Positions 26,101-38,100 of a stretch of 64,000 bases of DNA are shown one piece after another. Numbering within the stretch: the first letter of the stretch is position 1; every line of letters begins with the position of its first letter. Under the pieces are notes generated by a model, which worked only from the letters and a program-made list of their open reading frames with translations, was not told the DNA's origin and did not search any database. Where the stretch lies: contig NW_026262712.1 in the NCBI RefSeq assembly GCF_021869535.1, positions 64,908,100-64,972,099 of the forward strand. Direction: 5' to 3'. The translations under genes and the position numbers were made by a program. This stretch comes from Mytilus californianus (Eukaryota > Mollusca > Bivalvia > Mytilida > Mytilidae).

Positions 26101-29100
26101 GGGAGATAACTCTGTAAAAATCAGCTGAACGTTTTAATCACGTTCTATTGTTAAGGAAATATTAAGCTTCTCAATGATTAAAATTAGTGTTTGTCACACT
26201 GCTATATATCCAATGAAATTTTTTCCGATAAAGTGTGTGGTTCAAGTTTTTTGAAATTTTCATATTTTTGTCGAAGGGTCAAAGTAAATATTTTGTCAAA
26301 ATTTTATGAAAATTAAACGAGCCAAATTAATTTTAGTAAAGGTGTTTGGTACCACCTTAAGTGTATTTTGTTCTAAAGTAAAATGTAGCATTGTTGTGTA
26401 AAAAGATGTCAGTATATAAACTGTCAACTGTTAGAAAGAAAATACAGTGTGTTTTAATTAACCAAAACTGTAAAATATTGAATTACATCTGTAAATGCCA
26501 AAAATAATGATAAATATTTGTAAGGTATATAATAAACAAGTTGTTACACCTGTTCTAACCTTGGTATGTTTACATGCTCAACAAATTTCCTTGACTTATT
26601 AAATGCACTTTGCTTTAAAGGAATTCATGCATTCTTTGATAAAACTAGAAATGGCGACAAGAAACCCGAAATCAATCAAAAGGAAGGAACAGTTGTTTAC
26701 CATGCATTGTTATGATAAATAATGAACGGTGCCAACTTTCTACAGCTGAGTTTACTAAAAAATTGTAATCACAGAAAAAACCAATCAAGAAATACTGCTA
26801 CAATTTGTTTTATGCATTATCTTCCAAATCACTTCCATGACGCAACACAATGTTCACAAGGTTATAAATGTTAAACCTCAGATGGGGAATCTGCAATTCT
26901 ATTTCCTTGTAATCTATAAAAATTGATTACAGCTCAAATTTTGATGGAAAATGAATTGCTTTAAAATCAGGTAGGCAGCTAAATTTTGTGGCTTTATTTT
27001 GTGGTTATAATTTCTGCTTATCTTTTTAAAAAATTAATCAACACTTTCATTCAGCTGTTTATAACATAATTTAATTTTCTTTTAAGTGCACATAAAAGAA
27101 TCTAATTTCATATCTGTAAATTGATTTCTTTGAATAAAATTCATGTTTAAGTTCTTTAGGTTATTGAAATGAGATAAAATGAAAACTGCAAATATCATTC
27201 TTAAGCTTGTAAGGTTTGTACTGTTAATAATGTGAATCCATTTGAAAACACTAGACAAGCTGCATAATTTTAAGTACAATGTATTTCTGTAAAATCTGGT
27301 GAAATCTTTTTAGAATTGAAATGTGTGTAATTATTTTATTGGACGAATACATTAAGAATCGTTCTGCTTAATTTTAGGAGATATTTATTCTATTCTCCTT
27401 CTTAATTTATGAATTAGCGCCTTGTATTACTGAATTTGTTTTTTCAAACATACTTACAAAGTATTGTGAATCTTTGAACCTAGTGTGAGATTCATTCAAT
27501 TTCCTATGCATATGGTTTTATGGAATATTACTAAACAAAATTTAAATGTGAGTTATAACTGTTAAAAAAAACTTTTATCTTGTTGCGTAACATCTGCATT
27601 GATTTCTGAATTACAGATGTTAATTATCTGCAATCCGGACATCACCTTGAAATCACTAAAATGAGGAATTCTGTCCTCTGCCTAATATATTACAAAACTC
27701 TTCTTCACTGATGTTCTGTAATTAATTATGTCGATATCAGTGATACTACACTGTAGTCGCTTTAACCATATGTATCTTTATTGAATATACATATATGTAA
27801 ATATATGTATTTGATGCATTTATCGTATTTCCCTAATTTGAGATATTGTAGTTGCTTCAAGCTTTTCCATCGAATACATCTTTGATATCAGCTGATACTT
27901 ATTATACCACACAGTTCAAAGTAGATGGGGGATTATAGGTTTTGACCCATCAGTCATTCAGTCCGATACTCTGTCGGTCAGTCTGTTAGTCATATTCGTT
28001 TCCGGATACTAATTCAAATACTTTATGTATTGGATTGCAAACTTACATGAATATGTATGTTTTGTATTGATTTTTAGGTCTCTATATCTAAGGTGAAGGC
28101 TATGGTTATAAAACCTTGCTAACTAAATGTTTTTGCTCATTCCACATTGGCTATATGTATAGGGGGAGGGTTCGGAGATCTCACAAAACTTGTTTAACCC
28201 TGTCGCTTTTTTACACCTGTCCCAAGTCAGGAACCAGACTCTAGCTTTTGTGAGTCTTCTGTGTTTTTTTAATTTTGGTTCATTTATATGTGTCAGAGTT
28301 TAGTGTGACGTCCATTTCACTGAACAAGTATATATTATTGTTCAGGGGCCAGCTGAAGACCGCCAGCTGAAGCCCGCCTATGGATGTGGGAGTATCTTAC
28401 TGTTTTGAATACCCATTGGTGGCCTTGGGATGTTTCCTGCTCTGTGGTCGGGTTGTTGTCTCTTTGACACGTTCCCTGTTTCCATTCTCTATTCTATTTG
28501 ATTAGATCTGCTTCCCTCTTTCTTGAAAAATAAAATAGGGGATCATACCCCTCCACCCTACCAAATATTAATTTTATATAAACAAAATTTAATTTTTAAA
28601 TAGCTGAAAGGAAAAAAAGGTGTTTTGAAATCTGTTGTAGTAATGTTTATCTTAGAAGGATCACTATAAAGGAAATAGAGTTAGCTCTGTATATTTACAA
28701 TCTTTAAAAATGCTTTTATAAGATAACCTTGAAAGCATAAACTAACAAACTATTTTACAATGACAGTTCCAAGATTTCAAAAAGCCATTACAGGTATACC
28801 CTATCTAATCAACTGTTTACATTTCAGGTCATTAAAAGCACCTCCAGCAAAAAGAGAAGAAACAAATATGGTCGCCATGAAGGGATGGCTTTACAGGCAG
28901 GTAAGAATCACATTTCATCTGTTTGGCTTGTAGATCTTTAAATAAAATTCTTTTGCCATTTTAAGTACATAGTGGCAAATAAAATACTTGAGATAAAATT
29001 TGCACCAAAAATCCCCTGTCTTCATATAATTGAATTACATATAGTAATTCATCTCTAGGAGATACTGTGGATTCATTGTTATTCGGGGGATACTAATGTT

Positions 29101-32100
29101 CATGGTTTTCATGGTCACAGGTTAACCACCAGTTTAAAAGTTCAACGATGTACTATATTTACTATAGACTTGAATGCACACTATGGCAAAACCCTAAAAT
29201 CAAATATCCACGAAAATTGAATTTTTCTTCAATTCCTTGAAAATTGGTACCTGCAAATATAAGTGAATCCTAATTAACTGAATAAAATCAAAATATCCAC
29301 AGAAATTTAATCTTTCCTTAATCCTTGAAAATTTGTACCCACAATAATAAATGGATTCCCATTGACTGAATTTTTTTTATTAAATTAGTTAATGGAGTTT
29401 CAAAAAGAAAATAAGCATGTACACGACACTAACATAATTTTCTGTCAGGTAAAACTATATTTAAACTCATGAATAATTACTTATTATATTTGACACACAT
29501 GACCTACTAACATAAACATCATGAATATTTAAGGTCCAGTGAGCAATGTTTTTTCCTAATCTGGACAAAAACATTTCTTTACTAGTTTTTCACACTGAAC
29601 CAGATTTTAAACATATAATCTTCTTAATTTGTACCGTAGAAAGGCTTGTATAGTTCGCAGTGGTACATAGTCCGCACCCCCTTCTCCCCACGAAATTTTA
29701 GGTAAAAAAACTTTTTGTAACTGTTAGAAAAGGTCTAATGAAACTCCGGTAATTTCAAATCCTGTGCGGTCGTTTGCGGTATTTTCTTGGAAAAACCTGT
29801 TTTCCATCATCAAACAGAAGCTGAAACTGCTTGTTAATGATTCTAGAATGCTTCATGATTGTTAAAATAAGTTTAATTCACTTAAAAAAACAATTTAGAA
29901 ACTTGTGTATGTTTAAACAGGAAGTTTAAAAAGCACGTGTAAAAGAAGAAATTAACCGGTGAGAGTCGAAATCCGTACATAACAGATATCACTATAATAC
30001 GACTTTGAAAGTAAAACAGTTCCATCCTTTTGTAAAACAGTCTTTAATATATCTATCACATTAATGTTTGAAGGGTCTTAAGCTAATACAAACCATATTA
30101 GTCAGTATGAAACACCAAAACGGAACGAACAATAACCGATTTCGTTTTGTAGTTTACAAATTCTAAGCTGGTTTACGGTTGTCTTTTTCACTATGTTTGT
30201 ATCGTTTCAATCGAGCAGATACCAGTTTATTTCAACCAATGCATTGAAAAGAAACGAGAAATTTGTAATGAAAGGTTTAGTTTTTATATTTATCAGTATT
30301 AATTTGAGATTGAATAGAAATAACTTATTAATATGGATGAGTTAAAATTATTAGTTTGAAAAATGATAAGAGCGCCCTCTACAATAGAAATAACAAAGAT
30401 GGCGGAACGTAAACAAACCACCTCGACCGCGAAATTGAAATTTTTCTCTTATTTCTTGCTTATTGTACTCTATAGTCCGCACCCCGTCTGGAAGGTCCAA
30501 TTTTGGAGAATAAAACCGCGGACTATACAAGCCTTTCTACGGTAATTAAAAATTGCAGAAAGGCCTCACCCCAGCTTTACATAGCATGACTGCACTTAGA
30601 CTGACCAGTCTATGCTTTTGCGTATCTGCTCTTAGATTGGGTTAGTTGCAGCAAATACCAGTTTCATGAAATCTTTGGTTTGAACTTAAAAGTTCACGAA
30701 TTGAATACAAATTTACCCCCAGACTTGGGGCAAGCACATTATATCCAAAAAACCAATTGAGACACTTTTGAATCTTTGACAAAATAGACACAAAATTGAA
30801 AAAAAAAAACCAGCAGACCAAGGTCAGTGTAAGGATAAACACAAATGATAAAAAAATTAACAGATACAGACTCGTCAGTTTGCTCTGAAAAAGTATCTTC
30901 CAATCACTGTTTTTAAGCATGAATGATTTATTGGTTGATTGTGTTTAACGCGACTATCAGCACTCCTGGCTATATTATGTTGGCCAGTTTTTATTAGTGA
31001 AGGAAGCCAAAGCACTCAGAGAGAACCACTGACCCTAGACAGAAAACCTGGCAATACTAGTCAATTAAGATGGACGAGCAAGTTTCCAACTCACAATCTT
31101 GGTTAAGATGAGTAGGGTTCCAACTCACAATATCAGCTTTAACAGGCTAGTGATAACTGTAGATGAACTACTTAGAACACTTGGCCAGCGAGCCTATATG
31201 TAATTTATTTCATGTATGAAAGGAAATGCCATTTAATACAATGTACTACAGATGCATGCTTTGTTCTATTATAGGAAAGTGGTTTTAAATCATGGAAGAA
31301 AAGATGGTGTGTTTTAGCTGATTTTGGGTTGTTTTTCTATAAAGGTATATATATTTCATGTGTTTAAAACTTGTATTCTAATGTTTATGCAATGAGATAT
31401 ATGTAATATGGTCAAGCAAAAAACAAAAAAACAATTGTTGCCTGCCTCCTTGCTACAAAAACTATAGGGAGGGCCTGTATAAATATTTGTTGTTTTACAC
31501 ATCAATGACTGCACTGAGGTGTTAATATTTAGAACTTAGTTACAGAGGAATAAAACAAATTTCTATGGACACACTTTTAGTACTAATGAAGGTCTGTGCA
31601 AAAGTTTAGTCACTGTGACCTATATTAAGTGTTTAAGTGATATTTCGTTTCATTTCAAACTTTGAATAGGACTAAGTTATCCGTATATGCATTTTAGATG
31701 CTTCTGAATGCCTATACAATAGACTGGATCATCATGACCTACATTTTATAACTGATTTTGAAGATTTGCATAACAAGGTCAACAAACTAGGAGTTAGTTG
31801 TCTTTTTGGACTGGTGTAAATTTCTTAAGATTTTACATACCGGTACATAAAATTTTCACAGATCTTATTTAAATTTCCGTAATTTTATTTGGTATTTTTT
31901 TTAGTTATTGAAAATGTTTACCTCGATATTAATTGAAATATGATGATTTTTTTCAGATGATGAAGAGAAAAACCAGATAGGTTCAATATTACTTCCTAGC
32001 TATAAAATAGGTCAATGTCTGCCTGGAGAATCTAGTAAAAAGTATGCCTTCAAAGCAGAGCACAGTAACATGAAAACCTACATGTTTGCATCAGATAACC

Positions 32101-35100
32101 AAGAGAACATGGATATGTGGATAAGTCTTCTCAAATCAGCCGCCATGTTAAGAGGACCTTCCATGTAAGTATTATTTTTGTGTTTCAGAATTAAAAGCAT
32201 TTTGTACTTGAAGATAAAAATTTTCCAAAAAGAATATGTCAATATACCTTTGCTATTACACATGAACAAATAAAGTTGAATAATTCTATTATTAAAGAAT
32301 TTATTATTGAAAATTAAAAATAAATAAACCATTTCACATCAAAATAAAATAACAAGATGTGGTTTGGTTGCCAATGAGACAACTATCCTCCAGAGACCAA
32401 ATGATGTGGATTTAAGTAACTATAGGTCACCATTCAGCCTTTTACAATGATGATAACTGAGTTGTAAAGTAAGATCTGAAAGGCCCAGACATGATAAAAT
32501 GTGAAACAGTTCAAGTGTCAAAACCAATGGCCAGATAACAAGATAATTAACGAATAAGAAAAAAATAAATATGGCAGACAGCAATAATGACAACCACTGA
32601 ATTACAGGCTGTGTTTAAACATGTTTGTGAGTGCTCAAATCTCCCTTTACCTAGGACAGTGGCGAAACAGCACAAAATGAGAACAAAATGTCAAAAACAA
32701 TTAGAAACTACTAAAAGAAACACAAGATTGGCTGACAAGAAACACAAGATTGTTGTCAGCCAATCAAAATCAATGAAACATATATGTATTAAAATTATGG
32801 ACAGTCACTGACCACAACTATGCTAATTTGCTAGTAGGCTGGACTGAATATTTAATTGATTGTAAGTTGCTTAACATTGAGTCGAAAATATTTTATGCAT
32901 GTTGAGGACAATAGGATATTTAAGGTTCAGTGGCGGATCCAGAACTTTTCATAAGGGGGGCCCACTGACAGACCTAAGGGGGGCCGCTCCAGTCATGCTT
33001 CAGTGATTCCCTATATAATCAACCAAATTTTTCCCACAAAAGCCCCCCCCCCCCCCCCCCCCCCCCTGGATCCGCCTATGAGGTTTATGATCTGCGTGAT
33101 TATTTGATAAAAAAACCAACCCTGTTTGTTGTAAAATAAATATGACTTAGAAATGACACATTCTTGTTTCAGAAGCAGGAATTGAAAGACTTGTATTTTA
33201 TAACTACTGTATATGAATACTTTAAAATATAGTGTCTTTCTATTTGGTTTACAGTACAGAAAAAGAACCTAACAATAACAGTCCACAAAAGCTAGTCCCT
33301 AAGTCTGCTTTTATGGAATGGGATGAAGATGAAGGGTCTCCTATGAGTAAAAAATTTTGGACTGAAGGACCTGATGTGGGGTCCCCACATGAAAGGAAAC
33401 AGAGACCTCCAGAAAATAGATCTCCAGATTATAATAGAAGTCCTCCTAATCAAATAGGCACTTATTCCAACAATAGGCAGCATGAACCAAGAACCCCTGA
33501 TGATCCTCACTTCCGAGATGATAAACGATCTCCTAGTAGTCCATCTTCAAGGCCCAAAATTCCTATAGACAAAAACATGCCAAAAGGAATAACATATGAC
33601 CCTTTCCATGGTTATCGTAATGATCCAAGAAATAATAAAGTTCAGGAGCAAGAAAAAGCAAGTCCTAGAGAAAGGTACAATGAGAGACACAGAGAGCCAA
33701 AACAAAAGGGTCACAGACATCAAGAAAATGACTCTAGGCAACGATACCCAAGTGATGATAGCCGTCAGAATGATCCTAGACCAGGATATCCTAGTAATGA
33801 AAGCCGACAGAATGATCCTAGACAACAATATCCAAATGATGTTAGACAAAATGATCCTAGGCAACACTATCCAAATGATCCTAGGCAACAATATCCAAAT
33901 GATCCTAGGCAACAATATCCAAATGATGTTAGACAAAGTGATCCTAGGCAACAATATCTAAATGATAATAGACAAAATGATCCTAGGCAAAGAGATCCAA
34001 GTGATGATAGTCCACATGGACCAAAATCAAGGCATAAAAACAGTCCTTATTTTAATTCTCAATCAGGAGTCCCAAAGGACTCCTTTAACAAATATGCATC
34101 AGAAAGAGTTCCTCGAGATTCAAGATCACAATATCCAGAAGAAGCAGATAGGTACAGGTCTCGATCTGCAGAAAAGCATCAATCAAATATGGATTCAAGG
34201 TATCCAGAAGAAAATTCTCAGTACGGACCAAGAGATTCAAGGTCTGGTTATTCTGAGGAGTCTGATCAACAACGAAGGTCACGTAAACGTGACCCTACAG
34301 ATGGTCTTCCTGCCATACCAAAAGAACAAATGCACAATGCTTCAAGACGACATAGGGACTCTGATAGGAGATATGAAAGACAACGACCAAAAAGTGAATA
34401 TTTAGAAAGACATAATGGACATTCACAATTGGATAATCCTATGTTTAATGATGGGAGACAACCACCACATGAATTTCTGAGTGCAGCATATGATAGACAA
34501 CAAGAACAAATGCAAAAATCTCATGCGACTCCACAGGACCTGTCACCAGGTCGTTATTCTGACGATGCTCATGAGAAACAAGCACCTAGAAGTCCAGGGT
34601 ATGATGATGATAGTGGTATGTATGATCCCTTTCAAACTCAAAGAATTTATGATCCTTTTCATGGATATAGACAAAAGCCTTCTTCAGAGACTAAAGCCAA
34701 GGAACCAGAGGTGGAATACAGTAAAATTATCAAAGTACGAAGAGGACAGGATAATGAACAACATCCAGAGGATTATCCTTACATGCAGATGAATTCTTCA
34801 AGGTAATTTAATTTTCTAACTCAATATTGTTTTTATACCATGTATCTAAAGAATATAAAAATAAGAAGATGTGGTATGATTGCCAATGAGACAACTATCA
34901 ACCAGAAAACAAATGGCCTGGTTTATGTGCAAATTAATAAACCAAAAACAATTATGATACACGGCAACAAATGACAACCACTAAATTACAGGCTGCTGAC
35001 TTGGAACTGGCACACACAGAATTTGGTGGGGTTACATTTTCCTAAATATTTACTTCTTTATTGCATTTCAAAATTTAGTAAGCAAATTAGCAATCTACAA

Positions 35101-38100
35101 ATGAATTTTGTTGTCCATACATTGTATCAGCACTTATGCCCAATACACATCAGATTCTGATAAAATTTATGGCAGAAGGTTTAAATCAGTCATATCAGAT
35201 ATGTTTGGAAATGATATTTTAGCCAATTGATATTTTGTTTTCAATGTATATAATATGGTTACCGTTATCAACATTGTAAGTGCTCTCCGGCCTACATTTT
35301 TCATTGTATTATTTATTTTGACGAGTTTGTATTATGTATAGTTGTTTTAGATCTTTTTTTAACAAAGCACTCTCATCAAAGATAAATAGATCTCTATTAT
35401 GTTTTGTTTTATTTATAGAAGTGGGAAGCACCCTGATGACTACATTACACATGATAGGTTACAGCAATCTATGCAACAGGATAGGAAAGATTTAACTAGT
35501 AGTTTGCGGGAAGGAGATAATTTCGGACAGTACTCTCCACAAACTGAATCTCGACAGAGAGAAAAACAAAATCCTAGTAGACTGGAGGATCCATATGCAC
35601 AGTCAAAGTATGATAGATCACAACCTCAGGAAACAGAACAAAAATTTGTGTATTCTTCTCAGGACAATTTTAATGAGGAAGATCCATATCACATTCGTCA
35701 TAATCGTGATCATTTACCCACGCATGAACAATATCATCCAGGTTATAGAGAACCTGAAGACGGATATAGTACATTGACTAAATATAAAGATAAATCAAAT
35801 GGACCGCAACCTCAAGAACCGTCACGGACAGAACAGACTCAACTTTCTCATTATGACACAAATCCTGACCTTTCTCATCATACATATGAAAATATTCACA
35901 ATACACGAAGAGACATGATGGATGACACTCCAAACCGACCTCCACTACCTACAGCTGTGCGGCAACAAATTGTTGAAGAAATTGCACAAGCCAAAACTCC
36001 ACATACTTCTCAGGAAATTTTAGATGCCGAAAGAAACTTGGAAGTTAGGATGCAGCAGCCAGCTTTCTTTAATTATCCCACTCCAACCTTGCCACCAACT
36101 CATTCACATCAGGTAGGTTATATGGAAAGTAGACAAGTTATATCAATATATGATATGGAGGTTGAAGTTATTGATGCTCCAGGTAGTTATGAATCTTACA
36201 ATACTGCTATTCAAAACATGTCATATAAAGTTTAGTTGATACTTACAGAGTTATCATACATTACTGGTGAAGAATGTGACATGTTCGATACATTGGAATA
36301 AACAACTATATGTTAACAGAGGATTATAATCACCAAGATATTTGTATTAAATGGATTAGTATTTAAACAATTGTTGATCATGCTGTGTATAGTGTAATTT
36401 TCAGGTTTTTACTTAACAATAAAAATTTCTGAATATTTTTTAATGACAATTTCTTGTGAAATCAATACTCAAGTACTAAAGGTTCAAATACTTAAAAGTA
36501 CTGGAGTACTCTGATAATATAATCGGTACTAACAGTTTTAAGTGTCATTTATTCCTACTAATTAGTAAACAGACAAAGGGTAATCACCCACATGTACATC
36601 ACACATTACATTTTATAAATTTTAGCTACTGGTTGAAAAAGAAATGAACTCACAACTTTCTTACTTACTTTAAATTTACTTACTGTTTAAGAACCCAGTC
36701 ATAGACCCAAGATATGGTAAGCCATCAGATTCCATGGGAAGACAGTACCATCCCCATAGAGATAATTACCATGACAACCGGTCTTATGACCAGGGAAGAT
36801 CAAGGTATCCTGAAGGTTTACCTACTAGAGGTCAAGTTGAAGAAGACTTAAGGATGTTGGTACAACCCGATTTAAATGCTGATCCTCGCTCCAGACATGG
36901 TAAAAATGCATTTCACAATTATAGTTGATATCATTACGATTTGTATTTCAAATTAGTAACTTGTTAAAAAATTAATGAAAATGTTTAAAATTTGAATTTT
37001 ATTAGAATACAAGTTTCAACTTTGGCTTTTACATCTTAGTTTTCATTCACGCTTTAAAGCTTTTTTGCACAGATTTCAGTTTCTAAAAAGCTTTGATTGA
37101 AGTGTTCTAAATTTTACTTTGATTAATTTAACCTTTTAATGCTGCAAACAAAAGTTGGAACTTTAAATATAAAGATACTACCAATTGTTAACGCTGGTTT
37201 TCAGAACATGTATGTTTCATTTTTGCTTTGTAACAATTTATTGCTTATTTTTCAATAATATTTTCCATTAACTTAGATTTATTTTTCAACAATTCATCAT
37301 TATTAAATGGTTAACATATTTACTTAACTTGTTAGCACTTTCAATACACTTCCCAATTAATCCTTGCACTTGGAAACAGAACATATTTTATTGATGTTTG
37401 TCCTTTAATGATTATTTGTGAAATATTTGATAGCTATCATTTGGAGTGTGAAATGTATAAAAATGTGTGTGAAAGTGTGTTTTGATGTGTGTGTTTTAGA
37501 TAATAACCAAGAAAGCTTGTATTTTTCACTGCTATAATGGTAGATTTGCTTTCCTACATGTTCTGACATTATAATAAGTTGAATTATATAATAATGCTTT
37601 CTGTAAAAAAAAATCAAAGTATAAGCTCTTTGTCATAACATGTATGTTAGGGATTGCAAGTTTACCACATTGCAGTAATTTAGTGTTGCTTTTATGGAAT
37701 GTAATTTCTTAAATTCTGTTTGATTTATGTTACAATTTCATAATATAAAATTTATTTATTACCTTAATTATAAACTCCTGCAAACAAAAATTTTGGGGGA
37801 TATGTAGAAATTACCCTGTTCTGCCATTCATCCATCTGGCTGTCTATGTACTTTATAAGCGGTTGTGAAATATAATTTTGGGCCGACATGTTAAAGGGGA
37901 GATAATTATTGAATTTACTTACTTCACTATACTAATAATATTGGGAGGGGGTTCCTTTTTACAAGATCAGGATAGTTAGGGTGATATTTTCAGCTTAAAT
38001 GTAATGAATTACACCGAATGAAAAACAGATATAAATGGGTTTTTTTTTCAGCATTTATTGCAAATTTTCTGTCTTTGACTTCAGACTTAAATGTCACATT

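Larger units (their letters stand above)
24463..28827 (+). other. 4.4-kb intron before the PH domain
   Basis: The intron holds a homopolymer T/G stretch (24560-24586), a minus-strand ORF (25646-25870), a TTAA-bounded MITE (26078-26360) and a solo arm of the inverted-repeat family (28143-28498). A CAGTCCGATACTCTGTCGG-type repeat fragment lies at 27925-28010. The rest is AT-rich intron. Confidence 0.65.
28901..31274 (+). other. 2.4-kb intron within the PH domain
   Basis: The intron contains a MITE copy (29063-29357), a 913-bp TIR element (29632-30544) and a tRNA-derived SINE (30924-31194), which together fill well over half of it. A 92-codon minus-strand ORF at 30642-30920 has chance composition. 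Confidence 0.7.

Noticed and set aside
30924..31194. tRNA gene on the minus strand
   Set aside because: Only A- and B-box-like motifs remain; the cloverleaf is not recoverable and the same body recurs elsewhere, so it is a SINE.
33232..33254. Met at 33232 as a protein start for a 524-residue protein
   Set aside because: The seven upstream codons are intronic, ending in a TTTGGTTTACAG acceptor, and the exon joins in frame to the PH exon at 32164.
33547..34792. Long ORFs in other frames and on the minus strand over the large exon
   Set aside because: They are shadows of the true frame, which is flanked by in-phase splice sites. Their Ile/Met/Leu-rich content comes from reading the minisatellite out of frame.
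36704..36899. Alternative acceptor CAGTCATAG at 36703
   Set aside because: It would put the exon out of frame with the preceding CAG-ending exon, whereas 36692 preserves the frame.
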